A DNA stretch of 36,644 nucleotides from an uncultured Lachnospiraceae bacterium (GTDB lineage: Bacteria; Bacillota; Clostridia; Lachnospirales; Lachnospiraceae): assembly GCA_947629545.1 (NCBI GenBank), contig CANREE010000020.1, forward strand, positions 1-36,644, given 5' to 3'. Positions 1 to 7,162 of this stretch are shown in pieces. The position numbers and the translations under genes are program-made. The notes beneath the pieces were generated by a model. The model was not told where the DNA came from, did no database searches, and worked only from the letters and a program-made list of their open reading frames with translations. Every line of letters starts with the position of its first letter. The stretch's first letter is position 1.

Positions 1-120
1 CAGTTAAGCGACGAGCAGCTGGTGGAGGCCGGCGTGGATCCGGCGATGATCCGGCTGAGCGTGGGCATCGAGGGTGTCGAGGATATCATTGCCGACCTTG
101 CGCAGGCATTGGAAGCTTAA
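1..120 (+). CDS. O-acetylhomoserine aminocarboxypropyltransferase (sulfhydrylase), C-terminal end only
   Basis: The first 39 codons are open in frame 1 and stop with TAA at 118-120. The peptide reads [20 protein letters not shown] and continues [13 protein letters not shown]. This matches the extreme C-terminus of Cys/Met-metabolism PLP-dependent enzymes, where the arginine and serine in the MIRLSVGIE stretch belong to the substrate carboxylate pocket. The HSQLSDEQL-type lead-in is typical of the O-acetylhomoserine sulfhydrylase (MetY) branch, which makes homocysteine from O-acetylhomoserine and sulfide. Cystathionine gamma-synthase or a related lyase cannot be excluded from so short a piece. 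The start and the PLP lysine lie outside the window. Confidence 0.75.
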   Translation, partial: QLSDEQLVEAGVDPAMIRLSVGIEGVEDIIADLAQALEA

Positions 121-131
121 GGAAATGATGA

Positions 132-184
132 CGCCCGGCGGCGCCGGCGTATGAGTCGTATCTGCGTCCGGTGGAAGCCGGGCG
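132..184 (+). other. GC-rich hairpin after the sulfhydrylase gene
   Basis: CGCCCGGC at 132-139 is exactly complementary to GCCGGGCG at 177-184. There is no T-run, so this is at best a weak or factor-dependent terminator, or a leader structure for the next gene. The rest of 121-365 shows no convincing gene: open frames here are by-products of high GC, and the GH127 frame extends upstream without its own ribosome binding site. Confidence 0.25.
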
Positions 185-365
185 CCAGCATGAAGAGAAA
201 TTTGAAGGCAGAGCGGGCCGGCTGGCGTGATCGCGGGCTGTTACGGGCATGGGAGGAAGAGGAAAGCGGCATTATCTTTGCCGCCAGCTTCCTGTCTCCG
301 CGCGGGCGGTTACAGACGCGGGCGAAAACGGAAAGCAGCCGGTTTCGCCCGGAGAAAGGAAAGAT

Positions 366-2738
366 ATGGATAAAAAGAATTTCAGCAATCCGTTGGACTT
401 AAAGCAGATACAGATCACCGATGCATTCTGGCAGCGGGAGCAGGAGCTGGTGCGCACGGAGGTGATTCCCTATCAGTGGGAAGCATTAAATGACCGTGTA
501 GAGGGAGCAGCCCCCAGCTACTGCCTGCATAATTTCCGCGCCGCGGGACGGCTGATGCGCGAGAAGAAAACAGCAGGCGCGGACTTCGCGGCTCCGGCCT
601 ATTCGTACCGGGGCTTCAACGTGCTGCCGGAAGATCCGGCGAAACCGGATCCGGACAAGTTCTATGGTTTCGTCTTTCAGGATACGGATTTCAGCAAATG
701 GATCGAGGCCGTGGCCTACACCCTGACCTGGCATCCTGATCCGGAGCTGGAGCGGATCGTCGATGAGGCCATCGATGTGGTCTGCGCGGCCCAGTGGGAG
801 AACGGATATCTGGACACCTACTATATCTTAAGCGGGATGGACCGATCCTTTACGAACCTGAAGGACCATCATGAGCTGTATTGCCTGGGGCATCTGACGG
901 AGGGCGCCGTAGCTTACTATCAGGCCACCGGGAAGGATAAGCTTCTGAAGGCGGCCTGCCGGTTTGCCGACTATGCGGCTTCCGTTTTCGGGCCGGAAGA
1001 GGGCAAACGCAAAGGCTATCCCGGCCATGAGATCGCCGAGATGGCACTTGTGAGGTTATATGAGGTTACGGGTTGTGAGAACTATCTGCGGCTGGCGGAA
1101 TTTTTCCTGAACCAGCGCGGAACGGAGCCCCATTATTTCATTGAAGAGGAGAAAGAGCGGTGGCTCTATGAGCAGGGAGAGAAGAGCGGCGCGGGCGGAG
1201 AAGACGACTCAAAGTCAGAAGCCGGCGTGACGGGCTCGGAATTGTCTGATGAGAAAGCTGAGGAAAACTCTTGCGATGCGGCGGAGAAGGAAGCCTCCGA
1301 AACCACTGCAGAGGCAGAGTGCGCGAAAAATGCCCAGAAGGCGGGCAGGAAAGCCGTCCGAGAATTCCCCGCCAGGATCCGCGCTCTGACTCCCGCGAGC
1401 TACGCTTATTATCAGGCCCATCAGCCGGTCCGTGAGCAGTCGGAGGCGGTGGGCCACGCGGTGCGGGCCGGATATCTGTATTCCGGAATGGCCGACGTGG
1501 CGAGGCTGACAGGGGATGAAGCGATGTACGCGGCCTGCGAGCGCCTGTGGAACAGCATTGTGAAGGAAAAGCTGTATATCACCGGCGGTGTGGGCGGCAC
1601 CAGCCACGGGGAGGCATTTTCCTACCCCTACGATCTGCCTAACGACGCGGCCTATTCGGAGACTTGCGCGGCTATTGCGCTGGCGTTCTTTGCCCGGCGG
1701 ATGCTGCAGATCCGGCCGGACGTCCGATATGCGGACGTGATGGAGCAGGCGCTTTACAATACGGTGCTGGCGGGCATGGCGCTGGACGGCAAAAGCTTCT
1801 TCTATGTGAATCCGCTGGAGGTGACGCCGGAGGCCTGTCGTAAGGACAGCCGCCTGGACCATGTGAAGCCGGTGCGTCAGAAATGGTTCGGCTGCGCCTG
1901 CTGTCCTCCGAATCTGGCCAGGATCGTTAGTTCTGTAGGCGCTTACGCTTACACGGAAAATGAAGATACGCTGTGGTTCCATCTGTATATGGGCGGCCGG
2001 GTGACAAAGACGGCCCGGGTCGGAGAGGAAAATACGGCCGCGTGTGCGGGAACAGCGGGCGGAACGCCGCGCACGGCCCGGCTCACGCTTCAGGTGGAGA
2101 CCGGGATGCCGTGGAACGGGAACGTGAAGATAACGGTCTGCGAGGCGGACAGGACAGCCGCGTGTACGCTGGCCCTGCGCATCCCCGGCTGGAGCGGAGA
2201 CTGGCACGCGGATATCATCTGCGGAGGAAAGAAGCGGGAAGCAGCACGGATCGAGGACGGATATCTGTATGTGACCGGTTCCTGGCAGGAGGGCGATTCC
2301 ATTTCCCTGGAGTTTGCGATGGATGTTCATATGAAGGTCGCCGACCCGCGGGTTCGAGAGAATCTGGGGCGCGCGGCGTTTGTGCGCGGACCGGTCACCT
2401 ACTGCGCCGAGGAAGCGGATAACGGGAAGGATCTGCATTTGTACCGGGTGGATCCGGCAGGGATCGGCTATGCCGCGGAGGAGAAAAATGCGCCCGATGG
2501 GAGCGAGGGCTGCGCGGCTCCAAAATCCGGCAGCGGCATCCGCGTTGAGATGACGGACCGGCTGGGGCACCCGATGGCTGTCCTGAAGGTTCCGGCGAAG
2601 AAGCTGGTGCCGGATGGCGGCCCTCTGTATCGCGATTACGCGCCGCCTGCGGAGGAAGACGCGGCCCTTACGCTGATCCCCTACTACGCGTGGGCGAACC
2701 GCGGAGAGGGTGAGATGACCGTGTGGCTGCGGGTGTAG
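366..2738 (+). CDS. GH127-family glycoside hydrolase, probable beta-L-arabinofuranosidase
   Basis: The predicted cytoplasmic protein has 790 residues and no signal peptide. GH127 (formerly DUF1680) enzymes release beta-L-arabinofuranose from plant glycans or glycopeptides using a zinc-bound cysteine nucleophile. The signature residues known from Bifidobacterium HypBA1 all appear present: the acid/base Glu in GTSHGEAFS (about E416), the zinc ligands in SETC (about E432 and C434), and the Cys pair in FGCACCPPN (about C512 and C513). The start is ATG 366 because GGAGAAAGGAAAG lies just before it; the frame is open upstream but has no Shine-Dalgarno there. Odd feature: residues about 272-340 form an acidic Glu/Ala/Ser/Lys-rich low-complexity insertion between the EPHYF motif and YYQAHQPVREQ, where the family normally has a short loop. 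The exact substrate is inferred; other GH127 specificities are possible. Confidence 0.88.
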   Translation: MDKKNFSNPLDLKQIQITDAFWQREQELVRTEVIPYQWEALNDRVEGAAPSYCLHNFRAAGRLMREKKTAGADFAAPAYSYRGFNVLPEDPAKPDPDKFYGFVFQDTDFSKWIEAVAYTLTWHPDPELERIVDEAIDVVCAAQWENGYLDTYYILSGMDRSFTNLKDHHELYCLGHLTEGAVAYYQATGKDKLLKAACRFADYAASVFGPEEGKRKGYPGHEIAEMALVRLYEVTGCENYLRLAEFFLNQRGTEPHYFIEEEKERWLYEQGEKSGAGGEDDSKSEAGVTGSELSDEKAEENSCDAAEKEASETTAEAECAKNAQKAGRKAVREFPARIRALTPASYAYYQAHQPVREQSEAVGHAVRAGYLYSGMADVARLTGDEAMYAACERLWNSIVKEKLYITGGVGGTSHGEAFSYPYDLPNDAAYSETCAAIALAFFARRMLQIRPDVRYADVMEQALYNTVLAGMALDGKSFFYVNPLEVTPEACRKDSRLDHVKPVRQKWFGCACCPPNLARIVSSVGAYAYTENEDTLWFHLYMGGRVTKTARVGEENTAACAGTAGGTPRTARLTLQVETGMPWNGNVKITVCEADRTAACTLALRIPGWSGDWHADIICGGKKREAARIEDGYLYVTGSWQEGDSISLEFAMDVHMKVADPRVRENLGRAAFVRGPVTYCAEEADNGKDLHLYRVDPAGIGYAAEEKNAPDGSEGCAAPKSGSGIRVEMTDRLGHPMAVLKVPAKKLVPDGGPLYRDYAPPAEEDAALTLIPYYAWANRGEGEMTVWLRV

Positions 2739-2756
2739 CGGATCGCGAATTGAATA

Positions 2757-2771
2757 GAGTTATGTAAACTC
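2757..2771 (+). promoter_or_regulatory. Possible operator palindrome upstream of feoA-feoB fusion
   Basis: GAGTTATGTAAACTC has exact 5-bp arms (GAGTT/AACTC) around 5 bases. The outer arms are identical to those of the palindrome on the promoter of the second feo operon at 33095-33114, but the spacing is 5 bp shorter and no clear -35/-10 pair surrounds it. It may be a coincidental match or a divergent site for the same metal-dependent repressor. Confidence 0.25.
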
Positions 2772-2885
2772 AGAACAAGGCTTGGATCGCGAAGTTATGA
2801 CAGCGGTTCGGATGGGAACGCCGCGGCCGGAGATCGCGGTGAAAACGGAATACAGTATTTGCAGCAGAAAAGAGGCAGAGCATAA

Positions 2886-5273
2886 ATGACGATCAAAGAT
2901 ATGAAGATCGGGGAGAGCGCCGTCATCGACGTGGTAGGCGGCGAAGGCGCGCTCAGGCAGCATTTCCTGGACATGGGCGTCATCCCCGGCGCTGAGGTGA
3001 CGGTGGTGAAATTCGCCCCGATGGGAGATCCGGTGGAGCTGCGGCTCCACGGTTATGAGCTGACCCTGCGTCTGGACGACGCGGCCCAGATCACGGTAAG
3101 CGGCGTCCGGGAGGCAGAGAAGGAAGCGGCGGATGCGTCCGGAAAAGCGGCGGACACGGCCGGAAAAGAGGCCCGGAAGCCGAAAAAACGTTCCGTGGCT
3201 CACCCGTATTTCGGCGAGCCCGGCATCCACCACGAGAAGCAGACGGAGAATCCCCTGCCGGACGGACATATTTTGACATTCGCCCTGGTGGGCAACCAGA
3301 ACTGCGGCAAGACGACGCTTTTCAACCGGCTGACCGGCGCCAACCAGCATGTGGGTAATTTCCCGGGCGTTACGGTGGACCGGAAGGACGGTGCGATCCT
3401 GGGCCATCCGAAGACGTCGATCACCGACCTGCCGGGCATCTATTCCATGTCGCCGTACTCCAGCGAGGAAGTGGTGTCCCGGAATTTTGTGCTGAAGGAC
3501 GAGCCGGACGCGATCATCAATATTGTGGACGCCACCAACATCGAACGGAACCTGTATCTGACCATGCAGCTTCTGGAAATGAACCGGCCCATGGTAGTAG
3601 CGCTGAATATGATGGATGAGCTGACCGGCAACGGCGGCTCCATCGATGTCAACGCCATGGAGGCCCAGTTAGGCGTCCCGGTGGTGCCGATTTCCGCTGC
3701 CAAGAATAAAGGAATCGAGGAGCTGGTGACCCATGCTCTCCATATCGCCAAATACCAGGAGAAACCGCAGCGGTATGATTTCTGCTCCAAGGACGATTTC
3801 GGTGGGGCGGTGCACCGCTGTCTCCATGCGGTGGTCCATCTGATCGAGGATCATGCGGAGAACGCCGGGATCCCGGTGCGGTTTGCCGCCAGCAAGGCGA
3901 TCGAAGGCGATCAGCTGATCATCGACCAGCTGACGCTTGACCAGAATGAAAAAGAGCTTCTGGAGCATATCACGCTTCAGATGGAGGCGGAGCGCGGCCT
4001 GGACCGCAGCGCCGCCATCGCGGACATGCGTTTCCGGTTTATCGAGAAGGTCTGCGAGGAATGCGTCAATAAGCCACACGAGAGCAAGGAGCATGTGCGC
4101 AGCGAGAGGTTGGACCGGATCCTGACGGGACGGTACACGGCGATCCCCGTGTTTGTCTGCATCATGGCTGTGGTCTTTTATCTTACCTTCAATGTGATCG
4201 GCGCGTGGCTTCAGGGACTTCTGGAGACCGCCATCGCCGCGCTTACGGATATCACGGCAAAAGCCATGGCGGCCGCCGGAGTCAACGAGGTGCTTCAGGA
4301 TCTGGTACTTTCCGGCATCTTCGAGGGCGTCGGCAGCGTCTTAAGCTTCCTGCCCATCGTGGTCACCATGTTCTTTTTCCTGTCGCTTTTGGAGGACAGC
4401 GGGTACATTGCCAGAGTCGCATTCTTTATGGATAAGCTGCTGCGCAGGATCGGCCTTTCCGGTCGCAGCATCGTACCGATGTTGATCGGCTTCGGCTGTA
4501 CAGTGCCGGCGGTCATGGCGACCCGCACCCTTCCCAGCGAACGGGACCGCCGCATGACGATCCTGCTGACGCCGTTCATGAGCTGCACCGCGAAGCTGCC
4601 GATTTACGCATTCTTTGTCAACGCCTTCTTCCCGGGGAAGGGCGGATTTATCATGACCGGCCTGTATCTGTTCGGGATCGTTGTGGGGATTCTGGACGCG
4701 TTCCTCTATAAGAAGGTGCTCTTTAAGGGCGAGGCGGTTCCGTTTGTAATGGAGCTGCCCAACTACCGTCTGCCCAGCGCCAGAAGCACGATGCAGCTGA
4801 TGTGGGAGAAGGCGAAGGACTTCCTGGAGAAGGCATTTTCCGTGATCCTGGTAGCGACGGTGGTCGTCTGGTTCCTGCAGAGCTTCAATCTGCGGTTCAA
4901 TCTGGTGGAAGACTCGGCAGACAGCATCATGGCCATGCTGGCCGGCGTCCTGGCGCCGCTCTTTAAGCCGCTGGGACTGGGCGACTGGCGGATCTGCACG
5001 TCGCTGATCAGCGGCTTCATGGCAAAGGAGAGCGTGGTCTCCGTGCTGGAGGTACTCTTCGGCGCCCAGGGAGGCATCACGGCTGTTCTCGGAACGGCGG
5101 AGGCCGGCGCGCTTCTGATCTTCAGCCTTCTCTATACGCCCTGCGTGGCCGCCGTCGCGTCCATCAAGCGGGAGCTGGGCGGCAAATGGGCCTTCGGCGT
5201 GGTCGTGTGGCAATGCGTGGTGGCGTGGTGCTGCGCGCTGGCGTTTAAGGTTGTGTGCGGGGGGATTTTGTAG
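2886..5273 (+). CDS. feoB: Ferrous iron transporter, FeoA-FeoB fusion
   Basis: The 795-residue inner-membrane Fe(II) importer carries its accessory domain fused at the N-terminus. Residues about 1-75 are a complete FeoA (SH3-like) domain, with the typical DMGVIPGAEV and PMGDPVELRLHGYELTLR blocks. A charged linker of about 50 residues follows. The FeoB G domain has G1 GNQNCGKTT, the G2 region with HVGNFPGVTV, G3 DLPGIYSMSPY, G4 NMMD and a G5-like SAAK. The membrane part holds both Gate-type segments, including PFMSCTAKLPIYAFF, and ends in hydrophobic helices without a long tail. The start ATG 2886 follows a weak purine stretch (GAGGCAGAGCATAA). Fusion is a known variant in which FeoA is covalently tied to the G domain. 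A second, unfused feo operon lies about 30 kb downstream. Confidence 0.95.
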   Translation: MTIKDMKIGESAVIDVVGGEGALRQHFLDMGVIPGAEVTVVKFAPMGDPVELRLHGYELTLRLDDAAQITVSGVREAEKEAADASGKAADTAGKEARKPKKRSVAHPYFGEPGIHHEKQTENPLPDGHILTFALVGNQNCGKTTLFNRLTGANQHVGNFPGVTVDRKDGAILGHPKTSITDLPGIYSMSPYSSEEVVSRNFVLKDEPDAIINIVDATNIERNLYLTMQLLEMNRPMVVALNMMDELTGNGGSIDVNAMEAQLGVPVVPISAAKNKGIEELVTHALHIAKYQEKPQRYDFCSKDDFGGAVHRCLHAVVHLIEDHAENAGIPVRFAASKAIEGDQLIIDQLTLDQNEKELLEHITLQMEAERGLDRSAAIADMRFRFIEKVCEECVNKPHESKEHVRSERLDRILTGRYTAIPVFVCIMAVVFYLTFNVIGAWLQGLLETAIAALTDITAKAMAAAGVNEVLQDLVLSGIFEGVGSVLSFLPIVVTMFFFLSLLEDSGYIARVAFFMDKLLRRIGLSGRSIVPMLIGFGCTVPAVMATRTLPSERDRRMTILLTPFMSCTAKLPIYAFFVNAFFPGKGGFIMTGLYLFGIVVGILDAFLYKKVLFKGEAVPFVMELPNYRLPSARSTMQLMWEKAKDFLEKAFSVILVATVVVWFLQSFNLRFNLVEDSADSIMAMLAGVLAPLFKPLGLGDWRICTSLISGFMAKESVVSVLEVLFGAQGGITAVLGTAEAGALLIFSLLYTPCVAAVASIKRELGGKWAFGVVVWQCVVAWCCALAFKVVCGGIL

Positions 5274-5284
5274 AAATTTTCATC

Positions 5285-5437
5285 GGATATGGATTGATGG
5301 ATCCGGATTCCCGCAGGATCAATCTTCAGCATAGGCTTGTATACCAGATATATGAGGAACCGTTTACAAAGGACGGCGTTGCGTATCAGGGCAGTGTAAA
5401 GATTATTCGAATGTGGACGCATTATGAAGGTATTTGA
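5285..5437 (+). pseudogene. Truncated YoeB/Txe (RelE-superfamily) toxin, C-terminal half only
   Basis: The last 50 or so codons of an open frame overlapping the end of feoB read DSRRINLQHRLVYQI, then KIIRMWTHYEG, and stop at TGA 5435-5437. The RRIN.QHRLVY block and the C-terminal MWTHYE resemble the end of Txe/YoeB-type mRNA interferases (compare E. coli YoeB RRITEEHRLVY and RYHY). About half of the toxin is missing, there is no ribosome binding site and no antitoxin gene beside it, so it should be non-functional. It sits exactly at the junction between GC-rich feoB and the AT-rich island, which suggests that an older mobile or addiction segment was cut here when the island came in. Confidence 0.6.
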
Positions 5438-5456
5438 TTAATAAAGAATCGATAGT

Positions 5457-5482
5457 TTAGGGAGGGCATATGCTCTCCCTAA
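5457..5482 (+). terminator. Long near-perfect hairpin between feoB/toxin remnant and island operon
   Basis: Bases 5457-5482 form a 26-bp inverted repeat: TTAGGGAG at the left, GCATATGC in the middle and CTCCCTAA at the right, with a single G-T type exception. The short AT-rich tail GCAGTTTATAAC is a poor U-tract. It is probably a bidirectional transcription barrier, or the end of the element that carried the toxin or island. Confidence 0.45.
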
Positions 5483-5608
5483 GCAGTTTATAACAGAAGA
5501 TTGCTAAGATAAGGACATATAATTTCAGATATCTGGTTACCAGAACAAATATTCGGATTTCTGTATACATTTCTTTAGCTATATGCTATAATTCTCTAGT
5601 CTATCACA

Positions 5609-5637
5609 TTGTATTTTTTTAAAAGGTTTTGTATAAT
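5609..5637 (+). promoter_or_regulatory. Sigma-A promoter of the island (MTase-GHKL-receiver-HNH) operon
   Basis: The -35 is TTGTAT at 5609-5614 and the -10 is TATAAT at 5632-5637, with a 17-bp spacer. It lies about 65 bp before the methyltransferase start. A second TATAAT at 5587-5592 lacks a good -35. The surrounding 5438-5700 region is very AT-rich and codes for nothing I can support. Confidence 0.6.
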
Positions 5638-5701
5638 ACATTTATAAAAATAGAAGGATATTTGCTTTGTATATCGGTTATGCAGCATAATGGGGTATTA
5701 T

Positions 5702-7162
5702 ATGAACAAGAAGTGTCAGGTATTCACACCTGAGAATTACGTAGAAGAGCTGCTGGACAGAGTAGGATATGTCCGGGATTTATACGGCAAGAGATTGCTG
5801 GAAAATTCATGTGGGGATGGGAATATTCTGGCCGGGGTTGTGCGAAGATATATTGAAGACGGCAGGCGGCAGGGGATATCGCAGGGAAAGATAAGAGAGG
5901 GCCTTGCATGTGATATATATGGGGTCGAGATAGATGAAGATCAATACAAAAAATGTATTGATGTTCTGAATGCAATATTGTATGAAAATGGGATCCGTCC
6001 CGTAAACTGGAAGGTTTATAATACCGATTATCTGAGATGGGAAGAACCTGTGAAGTTCCATTATGTCGTTGGAAATCCGCCGTATATTACCTATTCAGAG
6101 CTTGATGAAAAAGAGCAGAAATTTGTAAAAGAGAATTTTTCAACATGCAAAAAGGGAAAGTTCGATTATTGTTATGCTTTTATAGAAAAAAGCATTTCCA
6201 GTATGGAACCTGATGGCAAAATGGCTTACCTGATTCCGAGCAGCATTTTCAAAACGGTTTTTGGATCAGATCTTCGGGAGTTGATGAAGCCGTATATCAG
6301 AGAGATAAAGGAATATACGAACCAAAAAGTGTTTGATAATGCGCTGGTAAAATCTTCTATTATGGTTTTGAATCGGAACAGATCGGATGGATTACTATAT
6401 TATACGGATGTTGCAGAGGATCATAATCGCGGAACCGGAGCTGTCAGCTTCAATAGGGAAATTGATACAAATAATTTGGGAAGCAAGTGGTTTTTCACGA
6501 ACTGTTTAGGCGAAGGAGAGCGAAGATTTGGAGATGATTATAAAATATCGCATGTTGTTGCAACTCTATACAATGAAGCTTATGTGCTGAAAGCGGATCA
6601 TTTGGAAGAGGCGGATGGATATATTTTTTATAATGGACATAGAATTGAAAGGTCGATAGTAAGGGAAACGGCAACGCCCCGGTCGCTTCGATATGGACGG
6701 GCAGAAAAAATCATTTTTCCGTATTGTTATCTGAATGGGCAGCTGGTGCGATATACGGAGGAAGAGTTTGAAGAATCTTTTCCGGAAGCTGCGGCTTATC
6801 TGAACCGTTTCAGAAAGAAACTGGATGACAGAAAAAAGGCGGAGGGGATACGCTGGTTTGAATATGGAAGATCGCAGGCACTGGCTGATCTGAATACCGG
6901 GAAATTATTGATATCGACGATTATCACAGAAGCGGTGAATGTATATCGATTGAATCAGGAATGTATTCCTTATGCCGGCATGTATATCGTTCCGAGGAGG
7001 AACGGTGAGGAAGATACACTTGAACGGGCGGTTCAGATACTCAGAAGTGAGAAGTTTATGCAATATGTGTCAGACGTAGGAATACATATAAGTGGGAAAT
7101 CTTTGAGGATTACATCGAAAGACATTGAAAACTATAAATTCAGGGAACAGGATTTTGAATAA
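5702..7162 (+). CDS. N6-adenine DNA methyltransferase with target-recognition region (Eco57I/TaqI-like)
   Basis: The 486-residue protein is a class I SAM-dependent methyltransferase of the N6-adenine type. The N-terminus QVFTPENYVEELLD is the usual lead-in of TaqI/Eco57I-like M domains. Motif I is ENSCGDGNIL (about 35-44), an acidic GVEIDEDQ follows, and the catalytic motif IV is GNPPYI (NPPY, about 125-128). The C-terminal 200 residues, with GRSQALADLNTGKLLIS and HISGKSLRIT, resemble the target-recognition part of this family, so sequence-specific DNA methylation is expected. ATG 5702 is chosen over in-frame ATG 5690 because GGGG stands 6 bases before it. No nuclease motif is seen in this chain, so it is a modification enzyme rather than a type IIG fusion. 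Its stop overlaps the next start (TAATG), indicating translational coupling. Codon use is markedly AT-richer than in flanking genes. Confidence 0.88.
   Translation: MNKKCQVFTPENYVEELLDRVGYVRDLYGKRLLENSCGDGNILAGVVRRYIEDGRRQGISQGKIREGLACDIYGVEIDEDQYKKCIDVLNAILYENGIRPVNWKVYNTDYLRWEEPVKFHYVVGNPPYITYSELDEKEQKFVKENFSTCKKGKFDYCYAFIEKSISSMEPDGKMAYLIPSSIFKTVFGSDLRELMKPYIREIKEYTNQKVFDNALVKSSIMVLNRNRSDGLLYYTDVAEDHNRGTGAVSFNREIDTNNLGSKWFFTNCLGEGERRFGDDYKISHVVATLYNEAYVLKADHLEEADGYIFYNGHRIERSIVRETATPRSLRYGRAEKIIFPYCYLNGQLVRYTEEEFEESFPEAAAYLNRFRKKLDDRKKAEGIRWFEYGRSQALADLNTGKLLISTIITEAVNVYRLNQECIPYAGMYIVPRRNGEEDTLERAVQILRSEKFMQYVSDVGIHISGKSLRITSKDIENYKFREQDFE

Noticed and set aside
151-402. 83-codon open frame upstream of the GH127 gene
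   Set aside because: Arg/Trp-rich product, no ribosome site, and overlaps the real GH127 start in another frame.
1215-2570. 451-codon minus-strand open frame opposite the GH127 gene
   Set aside because: It is antisense to a gene with intact catalytic motifs, is rich in Arg/His/Pro as expected of a GC-rich shadow, and has no ribosome site.
4341-5213. 290-codon minus-strand open frame opposite feoB
   Set aside because: Antisense shadow, full of charged low-information sequence.
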